30,612 nucleotides of DNA from DATKKM01 sp036741795 (GTDB taxonomy: Bacteria; Chloroflexota; Dehalococcoidia; SM23-28-2; RBG-16-64-32). This document shows, piece after piece, positions 8,183 through 14,900 of the stretch. The notes beneath the pieces were generated by a model. It ran no database searches. It had not been told where the DNA came from and saw only the letters and a list, made by a program, of their open reading frames with translations. The stretch lies in contig DAINRO010000024.1 of the NCBI GenBank assembly GCA_036741795.1, positions 1-30,612 of the forward strand, written 5' to 3'. Numbering within the stretch: the first letter of the stretch is position 1; each line of letters starts with the position of its first letter. The position numbers were made by a program, and so were the translations under genes.

Positions 8183-9952
8183 TTACTCGGTAACACCCCA
8201 GGCTTCCGCCGCCCAGTCGCCGATGTTGTCGGCGTTCTGGGATGAGGAGTTCTCGAACATGCCCACCACGCGCTCGGCCCGGATGCCGTGCGTGTTCTCG
8301 TGGTAGTACACGAAGATGCCGCAGACCTCATCGACGATGAGCTGGTTGATTTCCTCGTACTGGGCGATGCGCTCGTCCTCGTCGAGGTTGAACTCAGCGG
8401 CGGTGATGAGATCGTCGATCTGCTGGTTGTTGCAGTTGTAGTGGTTCAGGACGCCGTCAATGTCGAACTGGCCCAGGATGTAGTTCTCCGGATCCGGGTA
8501 GTCCTGGATCCAGCCACCGGGGAACAGGTCGAACGTCTCCTCGCGGAACCGCGCTGAGCGGTCGGGTCCCTCAAGCACTTCCACCTTGACGTTCATGTCA
8601 AGGTTGGTGCGCAGGGCCTCCTGGATGAAGGACCCGGCGCACTCGCTCTCGGTGCCAACACGCGCTATGAGGATGAACTCCCGAGTGAGGTCCTTGCCCT
8701 CGACGAGGGCCTGGGCTGCTTCGACGTCGAAGGCGTATTCTTTGGCGCGCCAGTCAGTAGGTTGTCCACCCGCGATGGCCTCCGGGATCCAGGTCGTGGT
8801 GTACGTGTGGCCGCCACTAAAGCAGTTGGCGATCAGCGCCTCACGATCGATAGCCTTGCCGATGGCCATGCGGACATCTTTGTCGTCCAGCGGCGGGTGT
8901 TCCATCTGCATCTGCAGACCTCGGGTCGAAGCGTCACCACCTGCGGACAAGTACTGGCCCGTAGGTTCGTATTGCGCCTTGACGGCGTCGAGCTGCGTCA
9001 GGTCGATCTGCGTGTAGTCCAGCTCGTTGTTCTCGAAAGCGCGCTGAGAGACTGCGAAGTCGTCGATGAAGCGCAGTGTCAGCTTGTCGAGTGTCGGCGC
9101 CGCGTCCACAGGGCTGTACTCTTCGCTCCAGTTGGGGTTCGGCTCCAGGGTAGCGCTCGTGCCGGTGACGTACTCCGTCAGCATGTAGGGACCATTGTAA
9201 GCCAGGGCTGAGGGGGCGTCCGGGCCTACAGGCCAGGGTTCGCCAGGGAGCTCGATGAGGTGTGTCGGCACGGGGAAGGTCATCCAGAGCGAAAGGATGG
9301 TCTGGAATGTCGGCCCCGGGTTCTGGAGCGTGAACTCGATCGTTGTGTCGTCCAGAGCTTCGACGCCAACGGCGTCCAGTTGCTGCTGGAGGTCGGCGTC
9401 GGGCGGCAGGTCGTCACCCGTGCCGGCGTCACCGTCAGGACCAGCCAGGGCGCTGTAGTAGTCGTCGCACCCGGCGATGTTGGTGAGGAGGTACTGGTAC
9501 TCGCCCGCATTGACGGGGTTGCAGGTGCGGAGGATACCCATCTCGAAGTCTTCGGCGGTCAGGTCGTCGCCGTCTGACCAGAGAAGGCCCTTCTTCAGCG
9601 TCACAGTGACGGTGAGGCCGTCCTCGGACACAACGGGGTCGCCCTCCGCCATTGCGGGAACCGGCTCGTTCTCCAGGTTGAGGCTATATAGGCCGCGCCA
9701 GAGCATGCGGTCAATGGAAATGTCCTGGCCGAAGCTGGAGAAGTGAGGGTCGAGGCTGGCGGGCTCGATGTGCTGGACGGTCATTTCGCCGCCCTCGATT
9801 CGCTTGCCAGCACCAGCTGACGGGGTTTCACTACCCCCGTCGCCGTCGCCGTCGCCATCGTCATCGTCGTCGTTACAGGCGGCAAAGGCCGCTAACGCGA
9901 CGATCGCGAACATGGCGAGCAGTAGCTGTCGCCAGTATTTGAGTGAACTCAT
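8183..9952 (-). CDS. Peptide-type ABC transporter substrate-binding lipoprotein (family 5)
   Basis: 589 residues. A Lys/Arg-containing start and a hydrophobic helix lead to the lipobox AFAAC (Cys26), followed by a linker of alternating Asp and Gly typical of surface-tethered lipoproteins. The mature part is a solute-binding protein family 5 (DppA/OppA) fold. It includes MTVQHIEPASLDPHFSS near the start, the DGLTVTVTLKKGLLWSDGDDLTAEDF segment that marks the family, and VRMAIGKAIDREALI in the second lobe. It should capture oligopeptides or related solutes outside the membrane. ATG 9952 is preceded by AAGGAG ten bases upstream. It is the first gene of the transporter operon, behind a recognisable promoter. 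Confidence 0.94.
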   Translation of the reverse strand: MSSLKYWRQLLLAMFAIVALAAFAACNDDDDDGDGDGDGGSETPSAGAGKRIEGGEMTVQHIEPASLDPHFSSFGQDISIDRMLWRGLYSLNLENEPVPAMAEGDPVVSEDGLTVTVTLKKGLLWSDGDDLTAEDFEMGILRTCNPVNAGEYQYLLTNIAGCDDYYSALAGPDGDAGTGDDLPPDADLQQQLDAVGVEALDDTTIEFTLQNPGPTFQTILSLWMTFPVPTHLIELPGEPWPVGPDAPSALAYNGPYMLTEYVTGTSATLEPNPNWSEEYSPVDAAPTLDKLTLRFIDDFAVSQRAFENNELDYTQIDLTQLDAVKAQYEPTGQYLSAGGDASTRGLQMQMEHPPLDDKDVRMAIGKAIDREALIANCFSGGHTYTTTWIPEAIAGGQPTDWRAKEYAFDVEAAQALVEGKDLTREFILIARVGTESECAGSFIQEALRTNLDMNVKVEVLEGPDRSARFREETFDLFPGGWIQDYPDPENYILGQFDIDGVLNHYNCNNQQIDDLITAAEFNLDEDERIAQYEEINQLIVDEVCGIFVYYHENTHGIRAERVVGMFENSSSQNADNIGDWAAEAWGVTE

Positions 9953-10007
9953 AAGCTATCGTCTCCTTCCGGGCCGGTTTCACGACCCGCCTGATTTTGA
10001 TGCCCGT

Positions 10008-10036
10008 ACTGTAGACCCATTCACAGTCCGAGGCAA
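10008..10036 (-). promoter_or_regulatory. Candidate promoter of the peptide transporter operon
   Basis: Read on the minus strand: TTGCCT (10031-10036), a 17-bp spacer, TACAGT (10008-10013), then about 50 bp of leader to the binding-protein ATG. The surrounding gap from 9953 to 10134 is AT-richer than its flanks and holds no other gene I can support. Confidence 0.55.
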
Positions 10037-10134
10037 GCGTATAGGTTGCATCTATGTTTAACGTCGAAAATTAGCAAATAGTTTACAAATAGACGCTCGT
10101 GAGCGCGTGTCGTTTCAATAGCAATTTCGAGCGC

Positions 10135-10683
10135 TTAACCAGACAGGACGAGCTGATCGTCCTCTTCATACCTGGGAATAGCGATGCTGACGAGGAAAAT
10201 CACGAGTCCGACGACGACTAGCACGTCGCCGATACTGAAGGCGCGAATCGGGTTCAGCGCGTCCCAAACAATGCGGTCGGAGAGAGGATAGAGGTTGGCG
10301 TCCTCCTCTTCGAGTAGCACATCCTTCGTGTCGGGGATCCAGTCGCCTGTTTCCACGCCAGCGGGGATGCCACCGGTGCGCTCAAGGGTCTCAGGCGTGA
10401 TGGGCATTAGGCCGCCGTTGGCGGCGATGACGAGGAAGTTGAGGATGATGCCGGCCCCCAGCACGGCAATCCAGACGTAGCGGAAGTTAGCTGCGATAAA
10501 GAGGAGCAGGAGCACGTACGAAGAAAGCATTAGTACGCGCCGGGGGAGATCGTCGTCCCCGAGCGGTCCGAAGATGGCGAGGGCCTGGAGGCAGACAGCA
10601 AGAAGCGCCACTAACCCCAACCGTATGGTTACGGCCGGGAAATAGAGGCGCCTATGGGCACCTTTAGAGCGCCCGCCTTGCAT
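10135..10683 (-). CDS. DUF5317 family integral membrane protein
   Basis: 182 residues. Hydrophobic segments lie at about 20-40, 52-66, 70-88 and 152-170. The motif ANGGLMPITPE (about 88-98) and the late segment RAFSIGDVLVVVGLVIFLV are the signatures by which I recognise DUF5317, found in Chloroflexota, Actinobacteria and Firmicutes; its function is unknown. An acidic stretch (around 117-130) lies between the third and fourth helices. The gene starts 13 bp after a 24-codon ORF with its own good ribosome binding site, and the two probably form one transcript from the promoter at 10821-10849. The DUF5317 gene lacks a strong ribosome binding site of its own, so translational coupling to the small ORF is plausible. 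Confidence 0.8.
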   Translation of the reverse strand: MQGGRSKGAHRRLYFPAVTIRLGLVALLAVCLQALAIFGPLGDDDLPRRVLMLSSYVLLLLFIAANFRYVWIAVLGAGIILNFLVIAANGGLMPITPETLERTGGIPAGVETGDWIPDTKDVLLEEEDANLYPLSDRIVWDALNPIRAFSIGDVLVVVGLVIFLVSIAIPRYEEDDQLVLSG

Positions 10684-10696
10684 TGGGGCCTGGCTG

Positions 10697-10771
10697 TTAC
10701 CGAATGAACGGAGCTACCGCTGCGGCAACAACAGCACCGACGATGAGCAGGGAGACTAGTCGGGCTTTCAC
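10697..10771 (-). CDS. 24-residue hydrophobic membrane peptide upstream of DUF5317
   Basis: A short ORF starting with GTG at 10771 and ending with TAA at 10697-10699. It begins M(V)KARLVSLL and ends VAPFIR: a basic start, about 17 hydrophobic residues and a basic end, the layout of a single-span small membrane protein. Its start is preceded by GGAAGGGGGG about eight bases upstream, one of the strongest ribosome binding sites in this part of the window. It ends 13 bp before DUF5317. It could be a real microprotein partner of DUF5317 or a leader ORF that controls its translation. No homolog is known to me. Confidence 0.55.
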   Translation of the reverse strand: MKARLVSLLIVGAVVAAAVAPFIR

Positions 10772-10801
10772 GTTGGCGACCCCCCTTCCGTGAATTTATT
10801 A

Positions 10802-10813
10802 CCCTATATAGGG
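10802..10813. promoter_or_regulatory. Palindrome at the predicted start site of the small peptide/DUF5317 transcript
   Basis: CCCTATATAGGG is a perfect 12-bp palindrome. It lies immediately downstream of the candidate -10 (10821-10826) and so covers the expected transcription start, the position of a repressor operator. It is too short and AT-centred to act as an RNA hairpin of note. Confidence 0.4.
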
Positions 10814-10820
10814 CACCTAA

Positions 10821-10849
10821 TATGTAACCCCACGGGAGAAGGATGTCAA
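10821..10849 (-). promoter_or_regulatory. Candidate promoter for the small peptide/DUF5317 unit
   Basis: On the minus strand there is a consensus TTGACA (10844-10849), a 17-bp spacer and TACATA (10821-10826), 50 bp before the GTG start of the small ORF. The -35 is perfect and the -10 moderate. It lies between the upstream terminator (10911-10939) and the ORF, as expected for a separate transcription unit. Confidence 0.5.
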
Positions 10850-10910
10850 TAGTTTCGGACAGAATTATCGATGTTTAGGGCCGAATAGGGCGAAATGAGC
10901 GGTTATTGTA

Positions 10911-10939
10911 AAGGAAAAAGCCCCGGAGCACGTCCGGGG
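10911..10939 (-). terminator. Intrinsic terminator of the peptide-cassette transcript
   Basis: On the minus strand CCCCGGA (complement of 10933-10939), a 5-base loop and TCCGGGG (complement of 10921-10927) are followed by CTTTTTCCTT. It stands 41 bp after the stop of the exported Cys protein and separates that unit from the DUF5317 unit. Confidence 0.85.
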
Positions 10940-10979
10940 TTCGTTGTGAGACGGGGCTAGATTATGTTGACTTAGCCGC

Positions 10980-11264
10980 TTACTCGCACCAGGCCGCGGC
11001 CACTTGCCGGGGGAGATCGCCTGCTGACTCGTAGCGCAGGACGTGGAGATCGCCACCTGCGCAGGCCCCTGCAAGGACTTTGTGACGAGGGGCGGCGGCA
11101 GCAACCTGATCGTCAGTCGAATCAAGCGAGCATTCTGCCGCATTCGGGGCGCATGCCTGGACCGCGCTGGTCTCGGCGTCGGCCGCAGGGTTGAGGAGGG
11201 AGTTAGAAAAGAGAATCGCGGCGATGATCGCCGCGTTCAGGGAAAGGAATGCCGTTAAGCGCAT
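10980..11264 (-). CDS. Small exported cysteine-containing protein (94 residues)
   Basis: I do not recognise a family. From ATG 11264 the protein starts MRLTAFLSLNAAIIAAILFS, a signal peptide or anchor, with a plausible signal peptidase site after ADA (residue 30). The mature part of about 64 residues has four Cys (38, 45, 68, 93), the last being the penultimate residue, plus a short basic patch (PRHK). A longer reading from 11324 would overlap peptide gene C out of frame and is less likely. The ATG lies 17 bp after the stop of peptide gene C and lacks a clear ribosome binding site, which suggests coupled translation. A strong terminator follows. It is probably the last gene of the peptide-cassette transcript; its role is unknown. 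Confidence 0.6.
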   Translation of the reverse strand: MRLTAFLSLNAAIIAAILFSNSLLNPAADAETSAVQACAPNAAECSLDSTDDQVAAAAPRHKVLAGACAGGDLHVLRYESAGDLPRQVAAAWCE

Positions 11265-11281
11265 TCGGTTGTGCAGTAGGG

Positions 11282-11389
11282 TTAGATGATGAAATTGCGG
11301 CCGGTGCCGGGGTCCATCGACCACTTGATCATGTTGCGGGTTTCAGTGCTTCGGCTCCACTTGATCATATTGCGTGCTTGCTTCGTCAT
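11282..11389 (-). CDS. Tandem small peptide gene C (35 residues, divergent C-terminus)
   Basis: ATG 11389 to TAA 11282-11284. It begins MTKQARNMIKW and contains RNMIKW twice, at residues 6-11 and 18-23 (a 12-residue repeat). It ends SMDPGTGRNFII. Compared with copy A over the first 30 codons, about 10 codons differ silently and 5 change the amino acid, so the reading frame is under protein-level selection. The C-terminus after DPGTG differs completely from copies A and B. AGGAAG precedes the ATG by eight or nine bases, and the same three GGCGAG boxes stand upstream (11442-11468). There is no signal peptide; the peptide is basic and amphipathic. The function is unknown. Confidence 0.75.
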   Translation of the reverse strand: MTKQARNMIKWSRSTETRNMIKWSMDPGTGRNFII

Positions 11390-11441
11390 CTCGTGTCTTC
11401 CTTCCCTCGTTCTACCTTCACCCACAGTGTCGCAACACGCT

Positions 11442-11468
11442 CTCGCCAAGATCTCGCCGAAACTCGCC
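11442..11468 (-). promoter_or_regulatory. Triple GGCGAG operator of peptide gene C
   Basis: GGCGAG boxes (minus strand) at 11463-11468, 11453-11458 and 11442-11447, stepped by 10 and then 11 bp. The last box is 53 bp from the start codon, the same as in copies A and B. Repeats on one DNA face with helical-turn spacing are the site type used by SARP/OmpR-type activators. Confidence 0.55.
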
Positions 11469-11471
11469 AGG

Positions 11472-11573
11472 CTACGCCCAGACCCCGGTCGCCGGATCCG
11501 TTGACCACTTGATCATGTTCCTCGTCTCACCACTCCGGTTCCACTTGATCATGTTGCGCGCCTGCTTCTTCAT
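11472..11573 (-). CDS. Tandem small peptide gene B (33 residues)
   Basis: ATG 11573 to TAG 11472-11474. The product is identical to that of copy A: it starts MKKQARNMIKW, repeats RNMIKW at residues 18-23 and ends STDPATGVWA. The two DNA copies differ only by silent changes inside the ORF (Ala5 GCG/GCA and Asp26 GAT/GAC). GGGAAGGAAA stands 7-10 bases before the ATG. Five basic residues, two Trp and regular spacing suggest a short amphipathic helix or nucleic-acid- or protein-binding peptide. There is no signal sequence and no known family. Confidence 0.78.
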   Translation of the reverse strand: MKKQARNMIKWNRSGETRNMIKWSTDPATGVWA

Positions 11574-11625
11574 CTCGTAATTTCCTTCCCTCGTTCTACC
11601 TTCACCCACAGTGTCGCAACACGCT

Positions 11626-11652
11626 CTCGCCAGAATCTCGCCGAAACTCGCC
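11626..11652 (-). promoter_or_regulatory. Triple GGCGAG operator of peptide gene B
   Basis: GGCGAG boxes (minus strand) at 11647-11652, 11637-11642 and 11626-11631, with the same 10/11-bp stepping and the same 53-bp distance to the start codon as the other two copies. Confidence 0.55.
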
Positions 11653-11655
11653 AGG

Positions 11656-11757
11656 CTACGCCCAGACCCCGGTCGCCGGGTCCGTTGACCACTTGATCAT
11701 GTTCCTCGTCTCACCACTCCGGTTCCACTTGATCATGTTGCGTGCCTGCTTCTTCAT
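11656..11757 (-). CDS. Tandem small peptide gene A (33 residues), first in the array
   Basis: ATG 11757 to TAG 11656-11658. It encodes the same 33-residue peptide as copy B (MKKQARNMIKW..., second RNMIKW at 18-23, C-terminus DPATGVWA). AAAGGA lies eight or nine bases before the ATG. It is the copy nearest the regulator gene and lies just beyond that gene's terminator. Its leader keeps the three GGCGAG boxes and the GTAGAACGAG block but differs from the B and C leaders between them, so those two elements look selectively conserved. The function is unknown. A peptide signal, a regulator ligand and a toxin-like peptide are all possible. Confidence 0.78.
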   Translation of the reverse strand: MKKQARNMIKWNRSGETRNMIKWSTDPATGVWA

Positions 11758-11809
11758 CTCGTGTTTCCTTTGCTCGTTCTACCCTGTGTCAACAGTTTCG
11801 CAAGTCCCT

Positions 11810-11836
11810 CTCGCCGAAATCTCGCCGAAACTCGCC
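11810..11836 (-). promoter_or_regulatory. Triple GGCGAG operator of peptide gene A
   Basis: GGCGAG boxes (minus strand) at 11831-11836, 11821-11826 and 11810-11815, stepped by 10 and 11 bp. I infer that the SARP-type domain of the adjacent regulator binds here. A conserved GTAGAAC follows, but as a -10 it would put the RNA start on the ribosome binding site, so I assign no promoter hexamers. Confidence 0.6.
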
Positions 11837-11875
11837 AGATACGGATTCGTACGTAAATCACATATGAAATGGCAT

Positions 11876-11900
11876 AAAAAAGGCGGCCCTGAGGCCGCCT
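11876..11900 (-). terminator. Intrinsic terminator of the STAND/BTAD regulator gene
   Basis: On the minus strand AGGCGGCC, a TCAG loop and GGCCGCCT form a perfect 8-bp stem followed by TTTTTAT, 21 bp after the stop codon. It isolates the regulator transcript from the peptide cassettes. Confidence 0.9.
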
Positions 11901-11921
11901 GGAAAGATTCTCGCCGGAGAG

Positions 11922-14900
11922 TCAGACGCGCAGCTGTCCGGCCTTGATCTCGCGCACGAGGTCATCGAACGACGGGATATCCTCTTCGTCCAGTTCTTCC
12001 TTGGACAGGATCTGCACGTACCGGTTGAAGCTGTACTTGGCCGCTTCGGTCTGGCCCGACTGGATGTAGTTCGCCATGAGGCGGTACCACGCAGCCTCGT
12101 TGAGATCGTCCACGTCCAGGATCTTCTGGCATATGTCGGCGCTCCGCTTGTACTCGCCGGCCTCGTTGTAGGCGGCAGCCAGGCGCGCGAGCAGACTCAT
12201 TTGCTGCTCTTCCATCTGCCAACGGAGGTTTTCCGCCCATTCCGAGTAGAAATCAGGAGCGAACTGGCCCTTGTAGAGCGACAGAGCCTTCTCAAGGTGC
12301 GGAATGGCGTCTGGTGTGCCCTTCGCCGCGTCCGCCTTACTGAGCGCCTCCTGGTAGTCCTCCACGTCGAACGCGAACCTGACACTCGGATCAAGCACAT
12401 AGCGCCCGGAATCCTTGGCGATGACGCCCTTGTAGAGTGCGGCGCGCAGCCGGTACATGTTCGAATGGAAGGCGTTGGTGGTCTTCTCTTCCGGAGCGTC
12501 GGGCCACATAGCGGTGACGATCTCCTCCTTACGCAGTGGCCTGCGATTGGCGAGGAAGAAGAAGAACATTTCCTTGCTCTTCTCGCTCCGCCATTCAAGG
12601 TCGGTGATTTCGTGCCCGCCGGCTTCGACCCGGGTGTTTCCGAAGCCGAAGGCGCGCACAGCGGCTGCGGCGCCGTCTTCGCCTTCCTCCGCGTCCGCTG
12701 CGTCTCGTGACCCGGACGCGGCCTTAATCAGCTTCATCACGCGCGAGTAGTACCCATCGGCGGCCTTGTTGGCGGTTGCGTACTGCACGAGCAATGGATT
12801 GCGTTGCGCCACAACGACCAGGAAGTGATCGTAGCCAAGCTCCTTGACGACCTCGGCGCAGCTTTCGAGCATGTCCAGCGCCATCTTCTTTTTCTTGAGC
12901 GAGAAGTAGACGTCAGCAAGATGGAAATAGGCAGTCGCCAGCTCGCGGTGGGCGCCCTTGTTATTGAAGTATGGCAACGCCTCCTCCAGCTCGTTCACGG
13001 CCTCCTTCAGTTCGTCCTGTGCCTGCTTGACGAGCGCGGACGCAACGAGGCTCATCCCCACCTCCAGGTCGCCGCCCGTCTTGTCAGCCTCCGCCCGGGC
13101 ACGGCTCACCCAGGACTCTGCCTCAGAAGTCTCGCCGGACAACCGATATGAGTCCGCGATTGCGTTCATGAGATAGACACGGATATAGGCGTCCGTCACC
13201 GTCCAGGAGTCTTCCAGCGCGGTCGTGTACATTTCGATGGCAGGCCGGTACTCACCAGTGTCCTTCTTGACGTCGGCGATGCAGGCAGTCAGGTAGACCT
13301 GCTCCTTGATGTTGTCCATGCCGCGAGCACCATCCAGCCCCTGCTGGAACGTGGACTCCGCCTTCACCAGGTCACCCTGCAAGTAGTAGATCGTCCCGAG
13401 GTTGTTGAGTGTCCACACGAGGAAGCGGGCGTTGCCCAACTCCTCCCATAATGTTCTCGCCCGCTCCAGGTAGACGATCGCCTCTCCAAGGCGGCCAGCG
13501 AAACCGAGCGAAGGCGCAAGCTCGCCGATCGTGTGGGCGATGTTGTACTTGTCTCCCTGCGCCTCGTAGTAATCGACCACCGCAATCAGTTCCTGGATCG
13601 CCTCGTTCAACGCCTCGCAGCGGCTGAGGGTCATCCCCAGCTCCTTCCGCAGTTCCGCTGTAAGTGCAGCAGGGGAATCTTCCGGCAGGAGCGAGCGCGC
13701 TTTAAGGAGGACGTCAAGGGCCTCTGAGTAGTCGCCCTTCATTCGAAGGCACATCCCCTTGGCCATCATCGATTCCGCAAGTCCGGCGGGCTCGTCGCGG
13801 ACCTCGAAGATCTCGGTCGCCTGGGAAATTAGGGCGAGAGCGCGGTCGATCTGGTTCAGGTAGTAGAGGCTGCGGGCGCGCCACAGCAGCAACCGTGGCT
13901 GCGCTGCCAGGGCTTCGTCGGGAACTCCGTCCAGCCACTCGGCCATCGAATCGTGGCGTCCTTCCTCGAACATTCGCGGCGCGACCTTCTCAACGATTTC
14001 GACGATCCGGTCCCAGGCACCGGCCTGGATGACGTGGTAGAGGGCAGATTCCCACTTGAGCGCCCGTTCACTGATCGCCGCCGCCTTCAGGTTCAAGTCG
14101 CGGAACATTTCCGGCTCGGTGAATCGGAGTCGGCTGACGAGGAACGCGCGGAATACGCGCCGGTAACGGTACGTCTCGGGGTGATCACCCACCGTTTCGA
14201 CCTGGAGGACACTGTGGACGAGTGACTCGAGTGTCTTCGCCGCGTCCTTGATCCCCAGCAGTTCGTTCACTGTGGGCACATCGAGCGTGAGGAGCACCGC
14301 GCTGCGGAGAAGGAAGTCCTGGCGGTCTTCGGGCAGGTCTTTGAATTGGTCCTGTTCGATGTATTCGTACAGCGGATCGGTGCTGCGCAGGTATTCGAGG
14401 GATCCCGCTGGCTTGCCCTCCTCCAGGCGATCGTTCAGAAGGATCAGCGCCGCAGCCCATCCCTCGGTTGTATCGGCGAGGTGCTGGGCGTCGTCCAACG
14501 TCAGTTCCCGGCCAAGACCGTGGAACAACTGCACCACCTCGTCAGTCGTGAAGGCGAGTTCTGACGGGCCGATCCTGTGCACTTGCTGGGCGACTGACAG
14601 CGACGCAATTGCGGGTAATGGGACGATGCTACCGGAAAGCACGAAGCGGCAGGCTTCAGGTGCTTTGCTGATCCATTGCTCAACGACACTCGTCACGTCG
14701 TCTTGCCCATGGAGGTGCTGTGTATCATCCAGCGCGAATGTCACCTCGCCAGCCGACCGGGAGGCTTCGAGCAATACTTTGACAGCGGCATCCGGTTTGG
14801 CCGGGTTGCTCGATGTTCCGGAGTCACTAACGCGGCTAACGAGTTGATTCACGTCCTCGACGCCGTCAAGGTCGACGAAGATAGCCGACCGCCCGCTGGC

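Larger units (their letters stand above)
11282..11836. repeat. Tandem array of 184-bp peptide cassettes
   Basis: Start codons of the three peptide genes fall at 11757, 11573 and 11389, exactly 184 bp apart. The full units 11574-11757 and 11390-11573 differ at only about seven positions. The leader of copy A (11758-11836) and the ORF of copy C (11282-11389) are more diverged members of the same unit. Each unit holds, in minus-strand order, three GGCGAG boxes, a GTAGAACGAG block, a ribosome binding site and the ORF. Four to six copies of CACTTGATCAT seen on the plus strand are the reverse of the RNMIKW codons. Confidence 0.9.

Noticed and set aside
11249..11580. Plus-strand ORFs across the peptide array
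   Set aside because: They are the reverse strand of the repeats and lack ribosome binding sites; the silent-change pattern supports the minus-strand frames.
11776..11803. TTGCGA-N16-TAGAAC as the promoter of peptide gene A
   Set aside because: The transcription start would fall on the ribosome binding site, and the spacer is 15 bp in the other copies. The GTAGAAC block is conserved, but its role is unclear.
11282..11836. Regular repeats considered as a CRISPR array
   Set aside because: The repeat unit is 184 bp, contains translated ORFs with silent differences, and has no short repeat/unique spacer pattern and no cas genes nearby.
11324..11980. Longer 114-codon reading of the exported Cys protein from 11324
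   Set aside because: It overlaps peptide gene C in another frame and has no ribosome binding site; a signal peptide starts properly at ATG 11264. (The intended interval is 10980-11324.)
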